A DNA stretch of 64,000 nt from Streptococcus oralis (GCF_004127215.1 NZ_QEWJ01000004.1:1-64000), one strand, 5' to 3'; shown: positions 52,913 through 60,318, numbered from the stretch's first letter. Program-made: numbers and translations. Notes: generated by a model from the letters alone, not told the origin.

Positions 52913-53719
52913 CTATTTTTCGATAGAGGCTTTAAAAGCATCGTCAATCAATTTGTCCAACTCCCCAGAATCCTTCAACTTCTGGATGGTTTTGTCAACC
53001 GCCTCTTTTAATTCTTTACTGTCTTTTTTCATCGCCACAGCGTAGGAATCTTCTTTGTCATTGTCAAAATCAAACTCAGCGATGGCTAGGTCTGGATTAT
53101 TCTCTACAAATCCTTTCGCCACTGGTTCTTCAAAGATAACCGCATCTAGTTGCCCTGATTTCAAATCTGTTATCAAATTTCCATTTTTAGGAAGTGAAAC
53201 GAGAGAAGAATCCTGCAAGGTTTCTTTAGCCAGAGTTTCCTGGATAGAACCTTTCTGCGCTCCAACCTTTTTCTGGGCCAAATCCTTGACTGATTGGTAA
53301 TTCGTTAATTCAGATTTTCTTACGATAACCTTATTTTTCGAAGTGTAGTAGGGAATTGAAAAATCGTAAACTTGACTTCTCTCTTCCGTTTTAGAAACAC
53401 CTGATATGGCAAGATCGGCCTTACCTGAATCAAGACTAGCTAGTACATTGTCAAAACTCATTGGAGAGAGCTCCACTTCTACACCTAGTTCCTTTGCGAT
53501 GGCTTTGGCTAGCTCAACATCTGAACCTACAATCTGATTTTTCCCATCGACCAATTTCTGGTATTCGAATGGAGCAAACTCTGGATTTAGGGCCACCACC
53601 AATTTTCCTTTAGCCTTAATGCCTTCAACACCTTGGGATTGAGTGTTACTACAAGCAAATAATAAGGGAAACATAAGCAAACCAAACATCGTCATCAACA
53701 CCTTCTTCACTTTATTCAT
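52913..53719 (-). CDS. abpA: Amino acid ABC transporter substrate-binding lipoprotein (arginine type)
   Basis: The 268-residue protein has a lipoprotein signal ending LLFAC (Cys near residue 23) and a polar amino acid binding fold. In pneumococcus the gene at this place, abpA, is part of the ArgR-controlled arginine uptake system, and its permease is encoded elsewhere; no permease is adjacent here either. It heads the operon with argG and argH. AGGAGG precedes the ATG, and an ArgR-like operator lies about 30 bases upstream. Confidence 0.85.
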   Translation of the reverse strand: MNKVKKVLMTMFGLLMFPLLFACSNTQSQGVEGIKAKGKLVVALNPEFAPFEYQKLVDGKNQIVGSDVELAKAIAKELGVEVELSPMSFDNVLASLDSGKADLAISGVSKTEERSQVYDFSIPYYTSKNKVIVRKSELTNYQSVKDLAQKKVGAQKGSIQETLAKETLQDSSLVSLPKNGNLITDLKSGQLDAVIFEEPVAKGFVENNPDLAIAEFDFDNDKEDSYAVAMKKDSKELKEAVDKTIQKLKDSGELDKLIDDAFKASIEK

Positions 53720-53747
53720 AGAAGAACCTCCTTTTATTTTTATACTT

Positions 53748-53766
53748 TATTATTGTATAAATAATA
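53748..53766. promoter_or_regulatory. Candidate ArgR operator upstream of abpA-argGH
   Basis: TATTATT and AATAATA form a perfect inverted repeat around GTATA. ARG boxes are AT-rich palindromes of about this size, and pneumococcal abpA is known to be under ArgR1/AhrC control. Confidence 0.5.
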
Positions 53767-53825
53767 CTCCTCTCATTTTCGTTTGTCAAGAAAAAATTGT
53801 ATTTTATTTCATTAAAATCAAGAAA

Positions 53826-53864
53826 AAGCTTATTATATGATATATTTTTACACATAATAAGCTT
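53826..53864. other. AT-rich inverted repeat between abpA and the LysM gene
   Basis: AAGCTTATTAT and ATAATAAGCTT pair around a loop of about 15 bases. It lies between the abpA promoter region and the end of the LysM gene. Function unknown. Confidence 0.4.
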
Positions 53865-53965
53865 ATTTATACTATTTGAGTTTTAAAACAATTTGAAGAA
53901 TTTTGTCGGAATTATACAAATAGAGCATTGCTGAGAAGCTCGTTTCGCTTTTTGTTCTAGAGAAA

Positions 53966-53993
53966 CAAAAAAGAGCCCTAAAGGACTCTTGTA
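53966..53993. terminator. Terminator after the LysM protein gene
   Basis: AAGAGCCCT and AGGACTCTT pair around a short loop just past the gene end, with A/T runs on both sides. Confidence 0.65.
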
Positions 53994-53996
53994 TTC

Positions 53997-54632
53997 TTAA
54001 TACCAACCGTTGTTAAGCCAGAAGTTCTTGGCAGCTGTCCATGAACCGTAACGTCCTGCAACGTAGGCATCTGCTACACGTTCTTGGTTTTCAGCTGAGT
54101 AGTCACCGTTCAAGTATGAATCTGTCAATTGGTAACGTCCGATGTAACGTCCGTTTGTAGCAGTGTAGCTACCACCTGATTCTTTTTGAGCGATCCATTC
54201 TTTGGCTTCTGCTTCAGAACCACTTACAGTAGAAGCTGCTGCAGTGTTGCTTTCTGCTGCTGGAGCTGCAGGTGCGGCTGGAGCTTCATAGGTTGTTGTT
54301 TCAGTTACTTCTTCTGCAGTTTCTTCCGCAGCTGCTGGTGCTTCATAAGTTGTTGTTGAAGCTGCAGCGGTTGCAGTTGCTGTCGATGGAGCTGTTCCTT
54401 CGATAACCAAAACTTGGTCAACATAGATAAGGTGAATATCTTTGATGTTGTTTTTTGCTGCCAATTTTTCAACAGTTGTGTTATACTTCTCAGCGATTTC
54501 TGAAAGAGTATCACCTGATTTAACTGTGTAAGTTACAGTTTCTTGGGCAGATGCAAGTGATGGAGCAAAGAAAGCAAGCAAAGTTGCTACTCCTGCGATA
54601 GTTGTTTTAATTTTTTTAGTTGTTAATGACAT
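53997..54632 (-). CDS. Secreted LysM-domain protein with transglycosylase-like C-terminus
   Basis: The 211-residue protein has a signal peptide cleaved after ASA (about residue 31). One LysM domain follows (TYTVKSGDTLSEIAEKYNTT onward, about 34-80), which binds peptidoglycan. Then come an Ala/Glu/Thr-rich linker with TTTYEAPAA repeats and a C-terminal domain with ESGGSY, RYIGRYQLT and the ending NFWLNNGWY, like small streptococcal wall proteins related to lysozyme-type folds. The ATG at 54632 follows GGAAGGAGA. Located at the wall; a hydrolytic activity is plausible but not proven by the motifs. Confidence 0.85.
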   Translation of the reverse strand: MSLTTKKIKTTIAGVATLLAFFAPSLASAQETVTYTVKSGDTLSEIAEKYNTTVEKLAAKNNIKDIHLIYVDQVLVIEGTAPSTATATAAASTTTYEAPAAAEETAEEVTETTTYEAPAAPAAPAAESNTAAASTVSGSEAEAKEWIAQKESGGSYTATNGRYIGRYQLTDSYLNGDYSAENQERVADAYVAGRYGSWTAAKNFWLNNGWY

Positions 54633-54873
54633 ATCTAAAAATTCTCCTTCCATTGGATATATCTATGATACCTTTTAAATGTTACCGTTGTTTAACGGTT
54701 TTATGTAGAAATATTACAAAAATGTTTTATATTTACCGTTTTAAGGAGGTTTTTGTCACAAAAGACCTTATTTTATACTATCTTTAATCATTTTAAGCTT
54801 TTGATAAGGGAAATAAGCGCAGAGGTCCATTCTTTGATATAATAGATATAAGAATCTTTGTAAGGGGAAACAG

Positions 54874-55545
54874 ATGCACTCACTTCGTTTTCAATCTGTC
54901 TTTGACATTATCGGACCAGTTATGATTGGCCCATCAAGTAGCCATACTGCTGGAGCTGTTCGCATCGGGAAAATCGTCTCTTCCATCTTTGATGATACGC
55001 CGACAGAAGTCGAATTCCAATTATTTAATTCATTTGCCAAAACCTACCGTGGTCATGGAACCGACCTTGCTCTCGTCGCTGGTATATTAGGTATGGATAC
55101 GGACGATCCCGACATTCCAAATAGCCTAGAGATTGCCCATAAACGTGGTATCAAGATTGTCTGGACCATTCAGAAAGACAGCAATGCCCCTCATCCTAAT
55201 ACCACTAAAATTACTGTGAAGAATGAACACAAATCCATTAGTGTGACAGGAATTTCCATCGGTGGAGGAAATATCCAAGTTACGGAACTTAACGGCTTTG
55301 CTGTCTCTCTCAACATGAACACACCAACCATTATCATCGTACATCAGGATGTTCCAGGTATGATTGCCCATGTTACTGAAGCCCTCTCTCGTTTTGATAT
55401 CAATATCGCTCAGATGAATGTGACTCGAGAAAAAGCTGGAGAAAAAGCCATTATGATTATCGAAGTCGATAGTCGAAGTTGCGAAGAGGCGATTGAAGAA
55501 ATCCGAAAAATCCCTCATCTCCACAATGTCAATTTCTTTAAGTAG
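54874..55545 (+). CDS. sdaAB: L-serine dehydratase, beta subunit
   Basis: The 223-residue subunit has the N-terminal domain with GPVMIGPSSSHTAGAVR and a C-terminal ACT domain (about 150-220). With SdaAA it converts L-serine to pyruvate and ammonia. It starts after AAGGGGA and is followed 8 bases later by sdaAA. Confidence 0.94.
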   Translation: MHSLRFQSVFDIIGPVMIGPSSSHTAGAVRIGKIVSSIFDDTPTEVEFQLFNSFAKTYRGHGTDLALVAGILGMDTDDPDIPNSLEIAHKRGIKIVWTIQKDSNAPHPNTTKITVKNEHKSISVTGISIGGGNIQVTELNGFAVSLNMNTPTIIIVHQDVPGMIAHVTEALSRFDINIAQMNVTREKAGEKAIMIIEVDSRSCEEAIEEIRKIPHLHNVNFFK

Positions 55546-55553
55546 GAGGAAAC

Positions 55554-56426
55554 ATGTTTTATTCTATCAAAGAATTGGTTGAGCAAGCAGATCTAGACTT
55601 CCAAGGAAATGTCGCAGAACTCATGATTGCGACCGAATATCAATTAACAGGTCGGGAACGCCCAGAAGTTCTCCTCCTCATGGAACGCAATCTAGAAGTC
55701 ATGAAAGCCTCTGTCGAGCTCGGTCTCAGTGAAAATAAATCCCGTAGTGGCTTAACGGGTGGAGACGCGGCCAAACTAGACCGCCATCTCAAAAGTGGCA
55801 AGGCCTTGTCTGACTTTACCATCCTATCAGCAGCCCGTAATGCCATCGCGGTCAATGAACACAATGCGAAGATGGGCTTGGTCTGCGCTACCCCAACCGC
55901 AGGAAGTGCCGGCTGTCTGCCAGCCGTTCTCACTGCTGCTATCCAAAAACTTGACCTCAGCCACGAAGAACAGTTAGATTTCCTCTTTGCTGCTGGTGCC
56001 TTTGGACTAGTCATCGCAAACAATGCCTCTATCTCAGGCGCTGAAGGTGGCTGCCAGGCCGAAGTTGGCTCTGCCTCTGCCATGAGTGCCGCAGCCTTGA
56101 CCTTGGCTGCAGGTGGAACTCCCTATCAGGCTAGTCAAGCCATCGCCTTTGTCATTAAAAATATGCTGGGCCTCATCTGCGACCCCGTCGCTGGTTTGGT
56201 TGAAGTTCCCTGTGTCAAACGAAATGCCATGGGAGCCAGCTTTGCCTTTATCGCAGCAGACATGGCCTTGGCAGGTATCGAGTCTAAGATCCCTGTTGAC
56301 GAAGTCATCGATGCAATGTACCAAGTTGGATCAAGTCTTCCAACTGCCTTTCGTGAAACGGCCGAGGGTGGACTCGCCGCCACACCTACTGGTCGTCGCC
56401 TACAAAAAGAAATCTTCGGAGAATAA
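55554..56426 (+). CDS. sdaAA: L-serine dehydratase, iron-sulphur alpha subunit
   Basis: The 290-residue subunit carries the cysteines that bind the 4Fe-4S cluster, seen in CATPTAGSAGCLPAV, LICDPVAGLV and VPCVKRNA, and the glycine-rich GAEGGCQAEVGSASAM. Operon with sdaAB upstream and a HAD phosphatase gene 21 bases downstream. Confidence 0.94.
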   Translation: MFYSIKELVEQADLDFQGNVAELMIATEYQLTGRERPEVLLLMERNLEVMKASVELGLSENKSRSGLTGGDAAKLDRHLKSGKALSDFTILSAARNAIAVNEHNAKMGLVCATPTAGSAGCLPAVLTAAIQKLDLSHEEQLDFLFAAGAFGLVIANNASISGAEGGCQAEVGSASAMSAAALTLAAGGTPYQASQAIAFVIKNMLGLICDPVAGLVEVPCVKRNAMGASFAFIAADMALAGIESKIPVDEVIDAMYQVGSSLPTAFRETAEGGLAATPTGRRLQKEIFGE

Positions 56427-56447
56427 GTTTATCTGTTAGGAGAAATC

Positions 56448-57077
56448 ATGCCCTCTATCTCAGCTATCTTTTTTGATCTGGACGGAACCCTGGTTGACAG
56501 TTCCCTCGGGATCCACAATGCCTTTACCCATACCTTTAAAGAGCTAGGAGTTCCAAGCCCTGATGCCAAAACCATTCGTGGTTTCATGGGCCCGCCACTT
56601 GAAAGTAGCTTTGCAACGTGTCTTCCCAAGGAACAAATCTCAGAAGCTGTTCAAATCTATCGTTCTTACTACAAGGAAAAAGGAATCCACGAAGCGCAAC
56701 TCTTCCCCCGAATAACGGAATTGCTTCAAGAGCTTTCGCAAAACTACCCTCTCTACATCACTACAACAAAGAATACTCCTACTGCTCACGATATGACTAA
56801 AAATCTGGGAATCCATCATTTCTTTGATGGCATTTACGGTTCTAGTCCTGAAACGCCACACAAGGCGGATGTCATCCGTTACGCCTTGCATATGCATCAA
56901 CTGCCTGCAGACCAAGTCCTCATTATCGGGGACACCAAGTTTGATATGATCGGAGCCCAAGAAACTGGCATTAAAAAGTTCGCTGTTTCTTGGGGATTTG
57001 GAGAAGAGGCTGATTTACTCATCTATCAACCTGACTGGATTGCCCATACCATTGACGATATCATTAGCCAGCTCTAA
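56448..57077 (+). CDS. HAD-superfamily phosphatase (Gph-like)
   Basis: The 209-residue protein has the HAD nucleophile motif DLDGTLVDSS near residue 10, a Thr motif in YITTTKNTPT and the acidic motif IIGDTKFDMIGA. It resembles phosphoglycolate phosphatase and 5'-nucleotidase-like enzymes; the substrate is unknown. Same transcript as sdaAB-sdaAA, judging by spacing, and ended by a terminator. Confidence 0.88.
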   Translation: MPSISAIFFDLDGTLVDSSLGIHNAFTHTFKELGVPSPDAKTIRGFMGPPLESSFATCLPKEQISEAVQIYRSYYKEKGIHEAQLFPRITELLQELSQNYPLYITTTKNTPTAHDMTKNLGIHHFFDGIYGSSPETPHKADVIRYALHMHQLPADQVLIIGDTKFDMIGAQETGIKKFAVSWGFGEEADLLIYQPDWIAHTIDDIISQL

Positions 57078-57082
57078 CCATA

Positions 57083-57129
57083 CAAAAATACTCCTAACAC
57101 TAGTGAACTAGGTTGAGGAGTATTTTTGT
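57083..57129 (+). terminator. Terminator after the sda operon
   Basis: ACAAAAATACTCCT and AGGAGTATTTTTGT form a perfect 14-bp stem with a loop of about 19 bases and T-rich arms. It closes the plus-strand operon. Confidence 0.75.
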
Positions 57130-57154
57130 GTATAGGGTCATCCTTAGCGAATAA

Positions 57155-57321
57155 TCAAAATGAAACGGAAAGATAGATTAACTGATTTGTAGCATACATC
57201 CACCAGTAGTCCGAACGAGTCGAAGACCAGTAAAGTTTACATACACCTTCCAAAAGTTCTTATAAGCATTGAACAGACAATAATAGCTTTCCTCTTCATA
57301 AAGCCTACCATACAGCATCAT
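57155..57321 (-). pseudogene. N-terminal remnant of a DUF805 membrane protein gene
   Basis: The minus strand encodes NAYKNFWKVYVNFTG and then, after a 1-base frameshift near the GGT codon, STRSDYWWMYATNQL, the typical opening of DUF805 proteins. No transmembrane body follows before the stop at 57155. It is a decayed fragment. Confidence 0.65.
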
Positions 57322-57373
57322 GATTGACAAATCCTGAAACGACTCAGCCGTTTTTAACTAGACTAAAAATATC

Positions 57374-57565
57374 TTAATATTTTCGTACCATGTCTTCAAA
57401 CTGAGAGTCTTCCTTATTCTCTTTATTTTTGTCACTATTTTTTATCACTTTTTTTCCAAAGCGTTGACTGGGCATAGCGAGCATAATTAACAGTGTTAAT
57501 GCACCCAAAGGGACAAATACAATAAAGATATAAGCCCAATAGACACCCACATCCCGTAAACGGCG
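57374..57565 (-). pseudogene. C-terminal remnant of another DUF805 membrane protein gene
   Basis: The frame encodes RRLRDVGVYWAYIFIVFVPL, a second half-helix, AMPSQRF and a charged tail, which is the end of a DUF805 protein. It begins right after a stop codon, without a start. On the minus strand this C-terminal piece comes before the N-terminal piece at 57155-57321, so the two come from two tandem genes, not one split gene. Confidence 0.65.
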
Positions 57566-57624
57566 TTAAGTAAAAACGCTCTCTTAAACACGGAACAAAC
57601 CCAGAAATCAACGTTTTAAGACAA

Positions 57625-57649
57625 AGCAAAAAGCCCACTGTTGTAGGCT
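57625..57649 (-). terminator. Terminator near the left end of the element
   Basis: On the minus strand AGCCTAC and GTGGGCT pair around AACA and are followed by TTTTTG. Confidence 0.65.
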
Positions 57650-57708
57650 TCTTGCAATATAAAGTCTTATCTTAAAGCATTTTGTTATCTTGCAGTGATT
57701 AGGTACAG

Positions 57709-57728
57709 AAAAACAGGCCTAAGCCTGC
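57709..57728 (-). terminator. Terminator closing the element's leftward transcript
   Basis: On the minus strand CAGGC-TTAG-GCCTG is followed by TTTTTC, about 140 bases after the last element gene. Confidence 0.7.
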
Positions 57729-57864
57729 TCTAAATCTAACTTGATTTTCTCCAAAACTATTAAATTCAAATAAGCTGAGAAAACATAAAGGGTAACAAAA
57801 AGGGGACTTAAATTGATGAGTTCAGTAAGCAAGTAGATTGCACCTATCAAAGGTGCTTTTTATT

Positions 57865-58092
57865 TTAATAATACTGCACTTCAATTCCATCCATGATATT
57901 TATTAAAGTGTTGTCGCCAATTTTTAAAGAAATTAGATCATTGAATGACGATACCTGGTGTTCCTTATCTCCAATCACCACCACAATATCATGAATAGAA
58001 TTAAGAAAAATCCCACACGCTTGACCATTATAATCAAAAGAGGCGTCCCAACCATTGTCATATAACGCTTGTAAATCATCTAATATTGCCAT
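57865..58092 (-). CDS. Small protein of unknown function
   Basis: The 75-residue acidic protein looks beta-rich (ASFDYNGQACGIFLNSIHDI, VVVIGDKEHQ). AAAGGA lies about 11 bases before the ATG. No family recognised. It is the leftmost gene of the element, 73 bases after the possible Sm-like gene. Confidence 0.6.
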   Translation of the reverse strand: MAILDDLQALYDNGWDASFDYNGQACGIFLNSIHDIVVVIGDKEHQVSSFNDLISLKIGDNTLINIMDGIEVQYY

Positions 58093-58165
58093 ATAAATCT
58101 AAATCCTTTTCCATAGTGTTTTCTTTCAAATAAGGCAGGTAAAAGTGCCTAGATTGTTCTAAGCG

Positions 58166-58381
58166 CTATGAGATTGGTTTAATTGAGATAATCTCACTCT
58201 CAAAGAGAGAAATCTCAGTTGGTTCATCAGGGCTAGGGTTGTCAATGAGGATAGTGATTTCATCTTGCTCATCATTGTCCATTTCGTCAATAAAATCAGT
58301 TACTAGACCTGTTAAACTCTCTCCATTTCCTGTTATTACTGCAACTTTTGATCGTAGATACTTCCAAAGTTGTTTACTCAT
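58166..58381 (-). CDS. Small beta-rich protein, possibly Sm-like
   Basis: The 71-residue acidic protein runs VAVITGNGESLTGLVTDFID, an acidic turn, EITILIDN and ISLFESEIISIKPI. This order of five short strands with a central G-x-V-x-D resembles the Sm/Lsm fold (Sm1 strand pattern, late strand with ESEI), but the similarity is by eye only. GAGAGG precedes the ATG. It starts 31 bases after the terminator of small RNA 1, so it has its own transcript or is reached by read-through. If truly Sm-like, RNA binding is possible. Confidence 0.55.
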   Translation of the reverse strand: MSKQLWKYLRSKVAVITGNGESLTGLVTDFIDEMDNDEQDEITILIDNPSPDEPTEISLFESEIISIKPIS

Positions 58382-58411
58382 TTTTATCCCTCTCTCAGTT
58401 GCTAAAATTCT

Positions 58412-58520
58412 AAAAAAAGAGGCTTACAGCCTCAATAGGAAATGGCGGGACGGACTTTCCCCACCTCTCAGATACCCTTTCGGGTGCGTGTGCGTCCGAT
58501 ATTTTTCTACTTCATTTCCT
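58412..58520 (-). ncRNA. Candidate structured small RNA 1, downstream of DUF3800
   Basis: The minus strand has an extended -10 box TGATATAAT (58536-58528) and an intrinsic terminator: GAGGCT-GTA-AGCCTC at 58433-58419 followed by TTTTTTT. The predicted transcript is about 109 nt. Nested pairings are visible: GGAAATG (58519-58513) with CATTTCC (58444-58438); CGGAC (58498-58494) with GTCCG (58455-58451); and ACCC-GAAA-GGGT (58485-58474), a stem capped by a GNRA tetraloop. No reading frame with a start and ribosome site spans it. The -35 region is poor. Confidence 0.75.
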
Positions 58521-58542
58521 CAGTAATATTATATCAAAAGTT

Positions 58543-58651
58543 ACAAAAAAAAGCACCTAATGGCGCTTTCCCATCTGAGTGCGACGTACTTAACATACGC
58601 TTAATTGCTTTAATCACAATTCAGATGTTTAAACAGTGTACTTATACCTGT
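58543..58651 (-). ncRNA. Candidate structured small RNA 2, downstream of DUF3800
   Basis: A promoter TTGCCA (58686-58681), 17-bp spacer and TAGAAT (58663-58658) precedes a predicted transcript of about 109 nt. It ends in a terminator, AGCGCC-ATTA-GGTGCT (58567-58552) followed by eight T. An outer stem CATCTGA (58627-58621) pairs with TCAGATG (58578-58572). Inside it are two hairpins, ATTG/CAAT near 58620-58604 and GCGTA with TACGTCGC near 58600-58581, which together form a three-way junction. The promoter overlaps the last bases after the DUF3800 stop. Confidence 0.75.
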
Positions 58652-58693
58652 AATTCTATTCTATACCACGCGCGCGCTTTTGGCAAGTAAAAA

Positions 58694-59380
58694 CTACGGT
58701 AAATTTAAAAAAGTATGGTTCGGTATGTCTCGTAACTCACTGACCTGCTTTTCATATGAGTTCCATATTCTATTGGCTAAAATATCTGCAGCCTGTATTA
58801 AATAGTCATTCTCAGAAACACATGACTTAGTATGGACAACAAAATCACCTTCTAAAATAGGAGGATAAAACTTTCCGTAGTTAAAGTTTGTAATCCCATG
58901 CTTCAACTCCTCCAGGATCCCCTCGCCCAAACCATATAAACCATTCGTAGCAAAGCCTTGCTGATCAATATTCACAAAAAGCTCAATATCATCATTCTTG
59001 TTAATCAAGCCTTGCTCTATTAGCTTTTTGAACAGATTTTTTACCACCCTCTTTAAGGCATAATCTTTAAATCGCTGACGTGATTTTTTATCTCCCATGA
59101 CACTTGCGTGAACGTTTGGTAAATTAACTGACACAGAAAAACTAATCTCATCTTTAAGAACCTTAAAGAGGGCATTTTTGTGCTTTCTTTCAATATTCGC
59201 CGCTTTGAGTTCTCCCTCTATAGCTTTAGCTTTTTTTATTTTTGTATTAAGGGAGCGATAGCGTTTTTTTGCAGATATTTTGTCCTCGTCAGAAATAAAG
59301 CAAAAGCCTGCGTACACAAAGTAGTTATGATTGGAGTGAAAGACCCCTGAGTCATCTATAAAAATTGAAATTTTTTTCAA
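58694..59380 (-). CDS. DUF3800 protein (RNase H-like fold)
   Basis: The 228-residue protein begins with ISIFIDDSG, whose aspartates are the first acidic ligands of the DUF3800 family, and has the late motif YLIQAADILANRIW that supplies another conserved Asp. The family adopts an RNase H-like fold and may be a nuclease, but no activity is firmly assigned. Start is TTG at 59380 with GAGGAAG about 8 bases upstream. DUF3800 genes are repeatedly found on mobile elements next to structured RNA motifs; two such RNAs follow directly here. Confidence 0.85.
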   Translation of the reverse strand: MKKISIFIDDSGVFHSNHNYFVYAGFCFISDEDKISAKKRYRSLNTKIKKAKAIEGELKAANIERKHKNALFKVLKDEISFSVSVNLPNVHASVMGDKKSRQRFKDYALKRVVKNLFKKLIEQGLINKNDDIELFVNIDQQGFATNGLYGLGEGILEELKHGITNFNYGKFYPPILEGDFVVHTKSCVSENDYLIQAADILANRIWNSYEKQVSELRDIPNHTFLNLP

Positions 59381-59433
59381 CTGTTCTTCCTCATTAGTTA
59401 CTAGCTAGAATTATACCACAACAATATATTAAT

Positions 59434-59895
59434 TCATAGCTTTTGTAGTATCTCCTTAACTTTGATTTCAAAATAGCCCTTTATCTCCGCCTTATCTACT
59501 AAGTGTTCTATGGCTTTTTGCCTTACTCGATATACCGAGGCTGTAGATACACCTATTTCCTCAGCAACCTGCCAAGCGTCAAGAATATTCAAGTAGAACA
59601 GCCTGAGAACAGAACGCTCAAGCGGATTGGCCAGCTTATCGATCAGCCTAGATGTTTCCATTCTCTCCTCAGTAAGTCGCTCAATTCTCTGTAAAGTGTC
59701 CTCTTTTAGTTTTAGAACACTTATAAGGTTATTCTCTGCCGTATTTACCCTGCTTGTTTGTACTCTGGTAGTGCTCAGTTCTTGCTTTTTGATAATACCA
59801 CTTTCTAAAGCTGCAAGCTCTAAATATAAGCCCTCTATTTCTTTATTGATCCACTTAACGCCCTCTAGTTTTTCTTTTACCTGCTCTGGTGTCAT
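59434..59895 (-). CDS. DUF1492 phage regulator
   Basis: The 153-residue protein has an N-terminal coiled coil (about residues 1-90) and a C-terminal sigma-70 region-4-like helix-turn-helix, seen in LRLFYLNILDAWQVAEEIGV and STASVYRVRQKAIEHL. Proteins of this type (DUF1492, ArpU-like) are late-gene or packaging-gene activators in Gram-positive phages and satellites. I chose the ATG at 59895 because AGGAGG lies 7 bases upstream; the longer frame adds 29 residues without such a site. Confidence 0.8.
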   Translation of the reverse strand: MTPEQVKEKLEGVKWINKEIEGLYLELAALESGIIKKQELSTTRVQTSRVNTAENNLISVLKLKEDTLQRIERLTEERMETSRLIDKLANPLERSVLRLFYLNILDAWQVAEEIGVSTASVYRVRQKAIEHLVDKAEIKGYFEIKVKEILQKL

Positions 59896-59937
59896 GCCTT
59901 GGCCTCCTGTATGGTATAATTTTATTGTGTTAATTAT

Positions 59938-59970
59938 AGCTGAGGCGGAACGCCTTGGCTTTTTTGTTTT
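59938..59970. other. GC-rich hairpin upstream of the DUF1492 gene
   Basis: GC-TG-AGGCG-GAA-CGCCT-TG-GC followed by six T on the plus strand looks like a plus-oriented terminator. On the minus strand the same palindrome lies just upstream of a TATAAT sequence and could be an operator for the DUF1492 promoter. Confidence 0.45.
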
Positions 59971-59991
59971 AGTTAAGTCCAAAAACGGACA

Positions 59992-60318
59992 TTACTCATA
60001 GTATTCAACGTACTCAGGATCTCCGAAAAGACTTTCTGGCAATCCACAAACATCTATTAGGCGTTGTACTACTTGTACGTCTATCATTATCTCGCCCTTT
60101 TCTGTTATGTGATAGTATTTCTTATGTAAAGAGCCTAAATATACTCCGTTTTTATAGATTGAAAGGCTGCCACTTCTACTAGGTAAAAGTCCTGTATAAC
60201 GATTATATAAACCGCGTTTCATAGCATTATTGTTTCCATACTTCGGTTGTCTATTCCCTCGATTACCTCTAGCAACTTGATTACCTGGTAAAAAACGCCC
60301 TCTAACATCTCTCTCCAT
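59992..60318 (-). CDS. Element protein with phage terminase-like N-terminal motif
   Basis: The 108-residue protein starts with a basic glycine/asparagine-rich segment, RGRFLPGNQVARGNRGNRQ followed by PKYGNNNAMKRGLY. Similar strings open many phage small-terminase and related proteins. The rest (about 45-108) is unlike a terminase, and the protein is short, so it may only share this DNA-contact segment. GAGAGGG precedes the ATG. Function unknown. Confidence 0.6.
   Translation of the reverse strand: MERDVRGRFLPGNQVARGNRGNRQPKYGNNNAMKRGLYNRYTGLLPSRSGSLSIYKNGVYLGSLHKKYYHITEKGEIMIDVQVVQRLIDVCGLPESLFGDPEYVEYYE

Noticed and set aside
54680-54760. Possible WalR (VicR) box upstream of the LysM gene
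   Set aside because: Several TGT-containing hexamers are present, but none is spaced by 5 bases as the known motif requires, although regulation of this gene by WalR is plausible.
57435-57638. Minus-strand open frame of 67 codons over the DUF805 remnant
   Set aside because: It is a different frame from the DUF805 coding sequence; only the other frame gives a recognisable protein.
58412-58651. The two RNAs as a CRISPR array or tracrRNA
   Set aside because: There are no regularly spaced direct repeats and no cas genes; the two folds differ from each other.
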